A stretch of DNA of 37,730 nucleotides from Triparma columacea (lineage: Eukaryota > Sar > Bolidophyceae > Parmales > Triparmaceae), in assembly GCA_030267965.1 (NCBI GenBank), contig BRYA01000444.1, positions 942-38,671 on the forward strand, given 5' to 3'. Of this stretch, positions 22,355 to 31,269 are shown piece after piece; the first letter of the stretch is position 1, and each line of letters begins with the position of its first letter. The position numbers and the translations under genes are program-made. The notes under the pieces were generated by a model. The model did no database searches, had not been told where the DNA came from, and saw only the letters and a list, made by a program, of their open reading frames with translations.

Positions 22355-23410
22355 ATGAGTGAACTTGACTTTGCTAATGGTGATGACTATAGTGATGACG
22401 ATAATGATGAGTATGGTGATAACTATGGTGGTGACGATAGTGATGACTATGACGTCCCAGCTGGGTACTATCCCCTTCCCAAAACAGCAGTATACTCTGG
22501 CGTAGAGAGCTTCAGAGACAACGATGAACTCACGCAGGTGACTTTTGCACAAGGAGTGACGTCGATTGCCGATGAAGCCTTCAGGGGATGCTCCTCCCTC
22601 ACGGCCATCACCATCCCTGAAGGAGTGACTACAATTGGCAATTTTGCCTTCGATGGATGCTCCTCCCTCACGGCCATCACCATCCCGGACTCAGTGACGA
22701 CAATTGGCTACTATGCCTTCTACGAATGCTCCTCCCTCACGGCCATCACCATCCCGGACGGAGTGACGTCGATTGGCCACTGGGCCTTCTCTGGATGCTC
22801 CTCTCTCACGGACATCACCATCCCGGACTCAGTGACGACGATTGGCAATAACGCCTTCGACGGATGCTCCTCCCTCGCAGCCATCACAATCCCGGACTCA
22901 GTGACGTCGATTGGTGTTAGCGCCTTCTTGCAATGCTCCTCCCTCACGGCCATCACAATCCCGGACTCAGTGACGATGATTGGTTGGGGCACCTTCCAGG
23001 GATGTTCCTCCCTCGCAGCCATCACAATCCCGGACTCAGTGACGTCGATTGGCTGGCACGCCTTCTATGGATGCACCGCCCTGACGAGGCTCAGTTTATC
23101 TCCTGCCGTCCACGTCGGTAACGACTGCTTCTCGGACTGCACCGCCCTAATCACTGCCGCTGCTGATAAAAACATGCCGACTGTCGAGGACCTCCTCCAT
23201 TATAAGTGGCACCGCAAACCCGCTATTACGGAACGCGTCAACGCTCTGCTGTGCCTTAAGGGAACCTGGGATCACGTGGAGAACCCACCCAGGAGATCGG
23301 CGAGGAAGCGGAAGCGAACTGACGGAGTTGAAGCACCAGCGCTAAGGGTTACTGAGGCACGTGAGAAGATCCCGAAAGTTTTGTGGAGAGTTATTCTGGA
23401 ATTTCTGTAA
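22355..23410 (+). CDS. BspA-like leucine-rich-repeat protein 1
   Basis: A single exon of 351 residues. An Asp/Tyr/Gly-rich N-terminus (DDYSDDDNDEYGDNYGG) precedes a cap (TAVYSGVESFRDNDELTQVTF). Eight 23-residue LRR_5 units follow, with core GVTxIGxxAFxGCSSL, then a common C-terminal region: TALITAAADKNMPTVEDLLH, NALLCLKGTWDH, a basic nuclear-signal-like RRSARKRKR, and the terminal IPKVLWRVILEFL, which looks like the first helix of an F-box. Start chosen at the first ATG. Cellular role unknown; the repeats suggest protein binding. Confidence 0.85.
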   Translation: MSELDFANGDDYSDDDNDEYGDNYGGDDSDDYDVPAGYYPLPKTAVYSGVESFRDNDELTQVTFAQGVTSIADEAFRGCSSLTAITIPEGVTTIGNFAFDGCSSLTAITIPDSVTTIGYYAFYECSSLTAITIPDGVTSIGHWAFSGCSSLTDITIPDSVTTIGNNAFDGCSSLAAITIPDSVTSIGVSAFLQCSSLTAITIPDSVTMIGWGTFQGCSSLAAITIPDSVTSIGWHAFYGCTALTRLSLSPAVHVGNDCFSDCTALITAAADKNMPTVEDLLHYKWHRKPAITERVNALLCLKGTWDHVENPPRRSARKRKRTDGVEAPALRVTEAREKIPKVLWRVILEFL

Positions 23411-23511
23411 CTCTAAAATCAATGTTGAACAATGTAGGCAAGAAAAGTGTCATATTCTTTAGCTCTAACCCCGTTTTACCCGCAGTGCATTTCGCACACC
23501 TCACTAACAAC

Positions 23512-23697
23512 GCCATCTAGGGCCACTTTTGGTCATTTAGGTCTCAAACTTTCCTATCCCACAACCTTCTTTCCTCCCTCCATCGTTCAGAATCAGGACT
23601 CCATTCTTCTTCACCCCAATCTCCCCAAATTTGCCTCAATTTTACCCCAATTCTACGACATAATATACTTATTTCATACCAACCTACTAATATTATA
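23512..23697 (+). repeat. Direct repeat B, between LRR gene 1 and GPN2
   Basis: Partner of 22117-22274. It ends 57 bp before the GPN2 start codon, so the two copies occupy equivalent positions upstream of two unrelated genes and bracket the LRR gene. Confidence 0.88.
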
Positions 23698-23754
23698 AAC
23701 ATAACACTCAAACACCCCAAATAAATCCCTCAAAACGTAATCCCACCAAAATAA

Positions 23755-26174
23755 ATGCCCTCCCCCTCCTATGGTGTGATATTCGTAGGTCCTCCTGGTT
23801 GTGGTAAGACCACCCTCTTAAGCGCATTCGGTCAGTACATGACTTTGTTAGGTAGGAACGTTGTGTCGATTAATTTAGACCCCGGTAATGATAATTGGGA
23901 GAAGGTTATTCAGAGGTGAGGAAAGTGTGTGGGGGGGAGTGTGGCTTGCGATTATGATAAGGGATGCTTGATGCGGGCTGCTGGAGGGGATGATAAGGGC
24001 TGATGGACTTACAGATCTCAGTACCTTCCTAACTACTTCAAGGTGTTTTTCTTTCTTTTTTTACCCCTTTCGGGTACAAGCAACACGTACCTTCCTGTCG
24101 AAGAATCAACTAACACGCACCCCCCCCTCCTCTCCCCCCTCACACACACATTTGACGATGCAGGTAAGGAAGGAAGGATGGAAGGAGTGGTATTGTGAAG
24201 TTGGTTGAGATGTTGAATGTTGTTTGTTCCGCTGATGTAAATATACCACAATCGCTTAGAATCTTTGATATGCGACGTGCATTTCGGAGACACGCGCAAT
24301 GATATAACGCCAGCAATCCATAAACGGCTGCCAAACGACCATACTGAGGAACAAATACATGACAACAACAAGCTGTTATTACTTCACACTGTACGTTCTT
24401 GTCTAAGAATCACCTAACACACATCTTCAATCGCACTCGATATCCTTTGTCATTCTCCCCTCTACGCACACACATTCGACGATGCAGGTAAGGAAAGAAG
24501 GAAAGAAGGAGTGGTATCGCAAAGTTGTTGGAGATGTTGAATGTTGTTTGTTCCGCTGATGTAAATAGCCCACAATCTTATCCTTGTGTATGATATGCGA
24601 CGTGCATTTCGGCGACACGCGCAATGATATAACGCCAGCAACTGCTAAATGGCTGCCAAACGACCATACTGAGGGACAAACACAACTCAATAACAAGCGT
24701 AACTTTACAATGTATCTTCCTGTCGAAGAGTCACCTAACACCCATGTTCAATCACACTTGATATCCGCATTCCCCCCTCTCCTTCCTCCCACACACACAC
24801 ACTTCTGACGATGCAGGTAAGGAAGGAAAGAAGGAGAGATATCACAAAGTTGTTTGAGATGTCGAATGTTGTTTGTTCCGCTGATGTAGATAACCCACGA
24901 GAATATAGTTTTCCCTTTCTTTTTTACACCTTTCGGGTACAAGCAACACGTAGTTTCTCTAACATCCCCCTCCTCCCCCTCCCCTTCTTCCAATCTAGCA
25001 TATCCCCCGAACCCTCATCTATACCCTCCCCCCCTATTCCTCCCCGTTCTTACGACGTTCGTTCCGACGTGGACCTATCCTCCGTAATGGAGGCAAAGTC
25101 GCTAGGTCCCAACGGTGGTATGGTTTACGCAGTAAACTACATGGAGAAGAACATCGGAGGTATCATCGAGAACATCATAAAGGCAGCGGAGGGGGAGGAG
25201 GGGGAGGATAAGGGTAATGAAGGGCCGGTTTACTACCTGTTTGACTGCCCGGGACAGGTGGAACTATTTACGCACTCGACTAGCGTTAAGAATATCATAC
25301 AAGAGCTCACGAAACCACTGCACAAAGGTGAGGAGAAGGGAAAGATGAGAAGATAGAGAGAGAGAGAGGGCGAAGTCTGGGAAAGATCAAACGAAGAAGT
25401 TATCACTACACCTTATATTATACTTCACACTTCTTTTAACCCCCCCCCCCACTTCAAAACCCCACCAGGTGGTCTCCTCGGTTGTTCCCTCTGTGGTGTA
25501 AGTTGTTTATCCTGCACTCAAACCACAGACGTAACCTCATACATCTCAGGTTGCTTAGTATCAACCATGGTAAAAGTCCGTCTGGAGTTAGGTTGCGTAG
25601 GGGTTATGACTAAGATGGACATGTGGGGACAACAGGGTGGTAAGGACTGGGGTATAAAGGAGTACTTGGAGGGTGGGGAAATGGAGAGGCTCGTCGATTA
25701 CTTAGACGTTATCGGACAAGCTGACTTAGGGGAGGAGGAGGAGAAGGACAAGGTGGAATACAACTCATTGACCGAAGACGAATCAGCAGTACGATTCGGA
25801 AAGGTTAGGGACAAGGTTAAGTCCAGCAGGTTCCACGTTCGTCACAAGCGTCTAACCCTAGCCCTGTGTTCCCTCGTTGACGACTTCGGTCTTAACGGGT
25901 ACTTGCCGGTCGGGGTTAACGACGGTGGTAGCGTTGGGACGGCGGTGGGGGAGTGCGATAAGGTTAATGGGTATGGGGTTAGAGCGATTGAAGGGAGGGA
26001 GAGGGGAGGGGAAGAGGAGGAGGGGAGGAGGAAGGCGGAGACACTCTTTAGGACTGCTGTTGATGCAGAGTGGGGGAGGGACTGGGGGGAGGTTAAGGAG
26101 AAATGGGAAGGGGGGGCGGCGAGCGAAGCGGCGGCGAGCGAAGCGAGCCGTGGGGGGGGGTTGGGGGGGGGGTT
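23755..26174 (+). CDS. GPN2: GPN2, GPN-loop GTPase (3' end at the gap)
   Basis: Exons 23755-23915, 24999-25327 and 25469 onward join in phase. Exon 1 has the P-loop (GPPGCGKTT) and NLDPGND; exon 2 has DVRSDVDLSSVM, the family GPN motif (LGPNGGMVYAVNY) and FDCPGQVELFTHST; exon 3 has YISGCLVSTMVKV, the guanine-specificity motif TKMD, and NGYGVRAIE near the C-terminus, which points to GPN2 rather than GPN1 or GPN3. GPN proteins act in RNA polymerase II assembly and nuclear import. Intron 1 is 1083 nt, far longer than any other here. The C-terminus is uncertain: past KEKWEG the sequence becomes the GCGAAGCG element and a G-run, then N, so an unseen donor or stop near 26105 is likely. Confidence 0.87.
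24050..24952 (+). repeat. Three tandem intron-like units in GPN2 intron 1
   Basis: Units of about 324-329 bp share the blocks GTCGAAGAATCA/CCTAACAC, ACACACA..GACGATGCAG/GTAAGGAA, TGTTGTTTGTTCCGCTGATG, GATATGCGACGTGCATTTCG and GGCTGCCAAACGACCATACT. The CAG/GTAAGG junctions fall at 24163/24164, 24487/24488 and 24816/24817. The array is bounded at both ends by TTTCTTTTTTAC then CGGGTACAAGCAACACGTA (about 24050-24092 and 24915-24951). Confidence 0.92.
26118..26150 (+). repeat. Two GCGAGCGAAGCG elements at the GPN2 3' end
   Basis: GGCGAGCGAAGCGGCGGCGA and then GCGAAGCGAGCCG, immediately before a G-run and the assembly gap. Elsewhere in the window this element is found in introns, which suggests the coding sequence has already ended here. 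Confidence 0.85.
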
Positions 26175-27055
26175 NNNNNNNNNNNNNNNNNNNNNNNNNN
26201 NNNNNNNNNNNNNNNNNNNNNNNNNNNNNNNNNNNNNNNNNNNNNNNNNNNNNNNNNNNNNNNNNNNNNNNNNNNNNNNNNNNNNNNNNNNNNNNNNNNN
26301 NNNNNNNNNNNNNNNNNNNNNNNNNNNNNNNNNNNNNNNNNNNNNNNNNNNNNNNNNNNNNNNNNNNNNNNNNNNNNNNNNNNNNNNNNNNNNNNNNNNN
26401 NNNNNNNNNNNNNNNNNNNNNNNNNNNNNNNNNNNNNNNNNNNNNNNNNNNNNNNNNNNNNNNNNNNNNNNNNNNNNNNNNNNNNNNNNNNNNNNNNNNN
26501 NNNNNNNNNNNNNNNNNNNNNNNNNNNNNNNNNNNNNNNNNNNNNNNNNNNNNNNNNNNNNNNNNNNNNNNNNNNNNNNNNNNNNNNNNNNNNNNNNNNN
26601 NNNNNNNNNNNNNNNNNNNNNNNNNNNNNNNNNNNNNNNNNNNNNNNNNNNNNNNNNNNNNNNNNNNNNNNNNNNNNNNNNNNNNNNNNNNNNNNNNNNN
26701 NNNNNNNNNNNNNNNNNNNNNNNNNNNNNNNNNNNNNNNNNNNNNNNNNNNNNNNNNNNNNNNNNNNNNNNNNNNNNNNNNNNNNNNNNNNNNNNNNNNN
26801 NNNNNNNNNNNNNNNNNNNNNNNNNNNNNNNNNNNNNNNNNNNNNNNNNNNNNNNNNNNNNNNNNNNNNNNNNNNNNNNNNNNNNNNNNNNNNNNNNNNN
26901 NNNNNNNNNNNNNNNNNNNNNNNNNNNNNNNNNNNNNNNNNNNNNNNNNNNNNNNNNNNNNNNNNNNNNNNNNNNNNNNNNNNNNNNNNNNNNNNNNNNN
27001 NNNNNNNNNNNNNNNNNNNNNNNNNNNNNNNNNNNNNNNNNNNNNNNNNNNNNNN
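26175..27055. other. Assembly gap (881 N)
   Basis: A run of N that removes the 3' end of GPN2 and the last exons of the ERGIC-like gene on the other strand. It is bounded by G- and C-homopolymer sequence on both sides. Confidence 0.99.
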
Positions 27056-27098
27056 TTAAATGTTTCCCCCCCCCCCCTCGTTCCCCCATCCTCCTTAC

Positions 27099-27993
27099 CT
27101 CTTCGACCCCTCTTAGTGCTAGCGCCCCCCATACGTTGTTGGTTATAACCACCTTGAAGTTTCCCCCGACCCTCCCTACGTTGACGACCCCGTCGATCGT
27201 GCAACCACGAGCCGTACCGACAGCATGACTACGGTCGTCGTCGAGATTGAAATTGGAGGAAGAGACTACCGACTTCTCCCTACTGTTCATCTTCCTCTTG
27301 TTAAGCTGGGGGTATGGGGGGGGGAGAAGGGTAAGTAAAGTAAAGGGGTAAGAAAGGGGTAGTGAGAATCGCAAAGCTACTTTCATGTTTGAAGCAAAAG
27401 AACAATACGAAGCAACCCAAGAATACGAAGCAACCCAAACAAACAATACGAAGCAACACAACAACAGTTTCTCACCTTCCCTTTCCTCGCTGACGGCAGG
27501 TCCGACTTTGTGGACTCGTAGTCTAGCATAAGGTCGTTGCAGTTGAGGTGGGGGAAGGACATGTACACCTTTAGAGCGATTGTGTCTGAGGGATTAGTCA
27601 TGCTGTGGTGGTGTTGGTGGTGGTGGTAGGGTAAGGAGATTGCGGGTGGGGTGAGGGGTGGGGTGGAGTGCAGAGTTGGAGTGTAGAGTAACATTATATT
27701 GTGCATATGGTGTGGTATGGATTGGGGATTGTGGGATAGTTTCGGGCATCATTTAACACATCAACACAACACACTGTATTACAACACAGTCATCACAACA
27801 CAGTCATTACAACACACACTCACCTATCAGCTATCTTTATATGTTCCTCAATATCAACGGATATAAACTGAATAAGTTCACTAAATAAAAGGAGGCCAGC
27901 GACGATGAATCCAAGGAGGCTAAAAAAACCTGCCAAAGATGACTTCTCGACTATTCCTTCTAGTGGTCGCGGGAATGCGTCAAATCTTTTCAT
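27099..27993 (-). CDS. ERGIC/Erv41-Erv46 family vesicle protein (3' partial)
   Basis: Exons 27993-27824, 27602-27476 and 27305-27099 join in phase; the next donor GTAAGG lies at 27098 and the rest is in the gap. The N-terminus has the family signature (FDAFPRPLEGIVEKSSLAG), then a transmembrane helix (FFSLLGFIVAGLLLF), the conserved VYMSFPHLNC motif of the lumenal domain, and the beginning of the GCTIDGVVNVGRVGGNFKV region. These proteins cycle between ER and Golgi and act as cargo receptors in COPII/COPI vesicles. The visible 168 residues do not decide between the Erv41 and Erv46 branches. Confidence 0.88.
27402..27457 (-). repeat. Short tandem repeat in ERGIC intron 2
   Basis: Three copies of AATACGAAGCAAC with CCAA spacers. 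On the transcript strand this reads GTTGCTTCGTATT, near the 5' part of the intron. Confidence 0.85.
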
Positions 27994-28311
27994 TATCAAC
28001 GACTAAATATCAAATTAAATCACGCAAAAAGGAATTGAGTGAAGAATTGGATTGGGATGAAGAATTGATTGGGAGAAAAAGAGCAAAAGCCTCATAAAAA
28101 GCCTTCTAAAAAGCCTCCCTTTCCAAGTTACAGCAACCCCAGCCTTTTGTCGGGGTCACTTTTGAGTCCTGCACCCGTCCTTCATCTCAGAAACAACAAC
28201 AACAACAATCTTTTGGGGTCGGCGGCAGTCAGTTTTGGTTGGACTCCAATATTAGCACCTACACGACACTTCTGACTAAGTGGAGTAGCGTGAAGGTAGG
28301 TTCGCTCAAAA
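27994..28311. other. Divergent intergenic region
   Basis: The region between the ERGIC-like and ankyrin-MYND genes. It has a small imperfect duplication (GAAGAATTGGATTGGGA / GAAGAATTGATTGGGA, about 28042-28077) and an AAC trinucleotide run near 28191. No gene can be supported. Confidence 0.6.
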
Positions 28312-29478
28312 ATGGAAGCTCCATCAGGGGTACCATCGGCACACAATTCATCAGAGACCACAAATGTGGCAGTACAAGGAATGGACGATTTGACAGACGG
28401 TCAGCAGTTGTGCTTGAAATGGGCTTGGGTACATGACTGGGATCGCGTCAAGGGGTATGCCAAGGAACATGGTCCTGAGGTTTTGTTAGGCGCTTATACA
28501 GAGCTTGTTGATGAGAAATGGGGCGTAGTTTCAGTCCTCACAGACGCCTCATATGACCAAAATGCTGAGATGGCCAAGCTTACCTTAGAGGCCGGCTTCG
28601 ACAACAAGGAAGTCATGTACATGGCCGCAGGTATGTCAATGAGGAATAGTGACAATGCAACAATCTTGAGATTGCTCTTAGAACATGGACTTGACCCTAA
28701 TATGGACCTACACTTCGAAGGGTTGGTGGAATACGGTTCCAACCTGCTGATGTCTGCTGCTGAAGAGGGACACATTGATCACGCCATAGCACTTCTCGAT
28801 CATGGAGCAAATGTGAACAAGACAGTGGTTCACCCTGATGGACATATTTTTTCACCACTCACTAGTGCTATGAGTTATGGAGCATACGACATGTGCAGGC
28901 TGTTTCTCGCGCGCGGTTCTATCTTAACTACCAACGACGTGAATCTTGCGTTGCATTTGTGCCTCGGAGCGTGCAAAGGAGAACACCCTATTCTTAGTAG
29001 AGATGTCGCAATAAAGATGTTCACAACATTTCTTCATCTCGGAAAGCCCGATTCCGACGTAGTTCGAGACAAATTCGATTCTTTCGCATCTTACCATAGC
29101 GATCCTATAATCACCAACATCACGAAACAGTACCTTCAAGGCCGTCCCTTCTGTTGCTTTGTTTGCGAAGCTCTAACTGCCAAGGAGGTGGGGCGTGACA
29201 AGCTCTTAATGTGTCCCTGTCGCAACGTCGCTTACTGCTCGAGAGAGTGCCAGCTCAAACACTGGAAGAAGCACAAGGTGCAGTGCACGGGACCACTGAA
29301 CGAAAGGGGGGAGAGCGAGGCAATGGTCAAGAAAAGATCCAAGACAGGGAAGGGAGCGGCGGCGGGAGGAACGGATGTGGGAGTAGCGGAAGGAGCAGTT
29401 GCGGGAGTAGCGGAAGGAGCAGCTGCGTCGGGAAGGAAGGGCAAGAAGGGCAAGAAGGGTAGGGGTAAGAAGAAGTGA
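28312..29478 (+). CDS. Ankyrin-repeat protein with MYND zinc finger
   Basis: A single exon of 388 residues. Helical repeats of ankyrin type run from about residue 60 to 210 (ATILRLLLEHGLDPN, LLMSAAEEGHIDHAIALLDH, GANVN). A MYND finger follows at about 280-325: CFVCEALTAK, LLMCPCRNVAYCSRECQLKH, WKKHKVQC. The tail is Ala/Gly-rich with a short repeat (GVAEGAVAGVAEGA) and ends in a lysine cluster (GKKGKKGRGKKK). MYND domains bind proline-rich peptides; a scaffold role is likely but not shown. The start is the first ATG of the frame with good upstream context (AAAATGG). Confidence 0.87.
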   Translation: MEAPSGVPSAHNSSETTNVAVQGMDDLTDGQQLCLKWAWVHDWDRVKGYAKEHGPEVLLGAYTELVDEKWGVVSVLTDASYDQNAEMAKLTLEAGFDNKEVMYMAAGMSMRNSDNATILRLLLEHGLDPNMDLHFEGLVEYGSNLLMSAAEEGHIDHAIALLDHGANVNKTVVHPDGHIFSPLTSAMSYGAYDMCRLFLARGSILTTNDVNLALHLCLGACKGEHPILSRDVAIKMFTTFLHLGKPDSDVVRDKFDSFASYHSDPIITNITKQYLQGRPFCCFVCEALTAKEVGRDKLLMCPCRNVAYCSRECQLKHWKKHKVQCTGPLNERGESEAMVKKRSKTGKGAAAGGTDVGVAEGAVAGVAEGAAASGRKGKKGKKGRGKKK

Positions 29479-29815
29479 ACGGATTTGGGGTCTAACAGGA
29501 TTTGGGGTATGGAGGGGGACGAGAACGAGACGTAATTTAGTGTTGTTGAATTATCGCAGGGCAGAACGACATTCCTTACCTGTTTTACGTTCCCCAAAAT
29601 TTGAACTTGTGACCACTTCTCCTTCTTTCGTTGATTCCTTTGATGAAAGATTCATTTATTACTTTCCCCCACCACTTAAGCCCCAACTCATCCATCGTGC
29701 GCCCTCCCCCCCTCCCCCTTCCCCCCCTCCCCACCCCTTACTCCTCGTCCTTCCCCCCTCTCCCCCCCCTCCTCCCCTCTTCCCTACCCCCCCCCAAACT
29801 GCCCACGGTCCTGCG
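29479..29815. other. Intergenic / 5' leader, strongly C-rich
   Basis: The region between the ankyrin-MYND stop and the TOM1-like start. From 29700 it is almost pure C/T on the plus strand. An open frame crosses it in phase with the next gene, but it codes a Pro/Ser low-complexity stretch and is taken as leader. Confidence 0.55.
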
Positions 29816-31037
29816 ATGCAACTCCCAAAGTTCCTGCCCCTCCTGCTCGTCCTCCTCTCCCACCTCCCCCCCTCATCCGCCGCCTCCGACCTCGACGTTC
29901 CCTCTGTGTGGGTAGCATCTAGCGTAATTTACATCTTCTGTGTCATCTTTTTGGCCTATTGTCATTATGAGAATGTGTTTGTGCTGGAGAGGACAGGCCC
30001 TCTGTACGTGCTGTCGCCACTCATGATGTCAATGCTGTTCCGTTCGATATGGATGTTTTCCAAAGCTTCAGAAACCGACGGTATGATCGGCTACAAGATC
30101 CTCTCAAGGCTTTCCACCCTCCTTCAGCTCACCAGCGTGAGCTTCCTGGTCTACAGGTGGTTCAAGTCTACCTTCGTGCCTGGGGTCGGCAGCAGCGGCC
30201 GGATGGTCTTCCGCTTCTTCGTAGTCCTCAACGCCGTCTTCTACATCGCTATCCTCGCCACCACCAGAAGCGACAACGAAGCCCACAAGAGGGCGGACAT
30301 GGTGTACAGGGTCAACTCGACGCTGCTGACGTTCTGCTTCGTCGTCATCAGCATCGCTACGATTGTATACGGGAACAGGCTCAAGAAGATCATAAAGGGG
30401 ACCCAGAACGAGGAGATCATTAGTGTGGCGCTGCCAAAGGTGAGTGGCGGCGAGCGAAGCGGTGGCGAGCGAAGCGAGTCGCATCATGGATTGTTAATGG
30501 TGCGGCGAGCAAAGCGAGTCGCAAGATGGATTGTTAATGGTTTGTGAAGTGGGATGCTTGTTGATCATCGTTTTGGAGGTGGCGCTTCTCCTCCACCACC
30601 TCCCTCGCGTCGTTCTTTGACAAATACACCATATTGCACACCTCGTTCTGCGCCTCCTGCATCAACCGTTTTCCCGGCTCACCCCCCCCCCCCCCTCCCG
30701 CCACTAGATCGCCGCCGTGAGCTGGAGCCTGTTTGTGTGTTTCTTTTTGAGGGCCATCTGCTACACGTACACCCCCGTCACGGGACAGTATGAGACCCCC
30801 TCAGACGGACTGGACTCCGTAATGTACCCCATCTTGTTCTATCAACTCCCGGAGATCGTCCCTGCCATAGTTGTTGGCTGGAGCATGCTCTCCGACAAGA
30901 ACGACAACGGACTCAAGCAGAGATGGTTGAGGCTGTGGAGGAATGGTCCCTGTGGAAAGAAGCAGGGAGACGAAATGGACATTGTGATAGACGACGAAAT
31001 CGCTAACATAAGGACGACCGAGGTGATTGCAGCTTGA
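29816..31037 (+). CDS. Seven-helix membrane protein, TOM1/GPR137-like
   Basis: Two exons, 29816-30439 and 30708-31037, phase 0, 317 residues. A signal-like N-terminus (LPLLLVLLSHLPPSSAAS) is followed by about seven hydrophobic helices, including SSVIYIFCVIFLAYC, the FRSIWMFSKASE turn, STLLQLTSVSFLVYRWFKS, FRFFVVLNAVFYIAILA, TFCFVVISIATIVYG, SLFVCFFLRAICYTY and ILFYQLPEIVPAIVVGWSM. The helix order and the R-W and PE motifs resemble the THH1/TOM1/TOM3 and GPR137 group (lysosome/tonoplast proteins). The cytosolic tail is acidic (IVIDDEIANIRTTEV). The start was chosen because it gives the signal-like helix. The similarity is by eye only. Confidence 0.72.
30448..30560 (+). repeat. GCGAAGCG elements and 45-bp duplication in the TOM1-like intron
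   Basis: Three elements (GGCGAGCGAAGCGGTG, GGCGAGCGAAGCGAGTCGC, GGCGAGCAAAGCGAGTCGC) lie just after the GTGAGT donor. The last two are each followed by ATGGATTGTTAATGGT, forming a tandem duplication. Confidence 0.92.
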
Positions 31038-31045
31038 GGACGAGT

Positions 31046-31269
31046 GTGTAAGGGTGACGAAGGATATAATAAATAGAGCACTGATTTCGATTTAATACTG
31101 GAAAAACTTTGCAGCTATGGGGTGTAAGGGTGACGAGGATATAATTAATAGAGCACTGATTTTGATGAATACTGGAAAAATTTTGCAGCTATGGGGTGTA
31201 AGGGTGACGAGGATATAATTAATAGAGCACTGATTTCGATTTAATACTGGAAAAACTTTGCAGCTATGG
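31046..31269. repeat. Three tandem 75-bp repeats at the convergent gene ends
   Basis: Copies at 31046-31120, 31121-31194 and 31195-31269, nearly identical: GTGTAAGGGTGACGAGGATA, then AATAGAGCACTGATTT, then GGAAAAACTTTGCAGCTATGG. The right-hand copy contains the stop codon and the last codons (AAKFFQY) of the hydrolase on the minus strand; the left-hand copy starts 8 bp after the TOM1-like stop and carries AATAAA at 31068. Confidence 0.95.

Noticed and set aside
24033..24741. Two similar minus-strand open frames inside GPN2 intron 1
   Set aside because: They resemble each other only because the underlying DNA is tandemly repeated; they lack a recognisable domain and lengths differ by frameshift.
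25842..27464. Long open frames crossing the 881-N gap
   Set aside because: Runs of N contain no stop codons, so the frames are artefacts; only the parts belonging to GPN2 and the ERGIC-like gene are supported.
28069..28275. Lys/Pro-rich open frame upstream of the ankyrin-MYND gene
   Set aside because: Low complexity, no in-phase splice to the next gene and no recognised domain.
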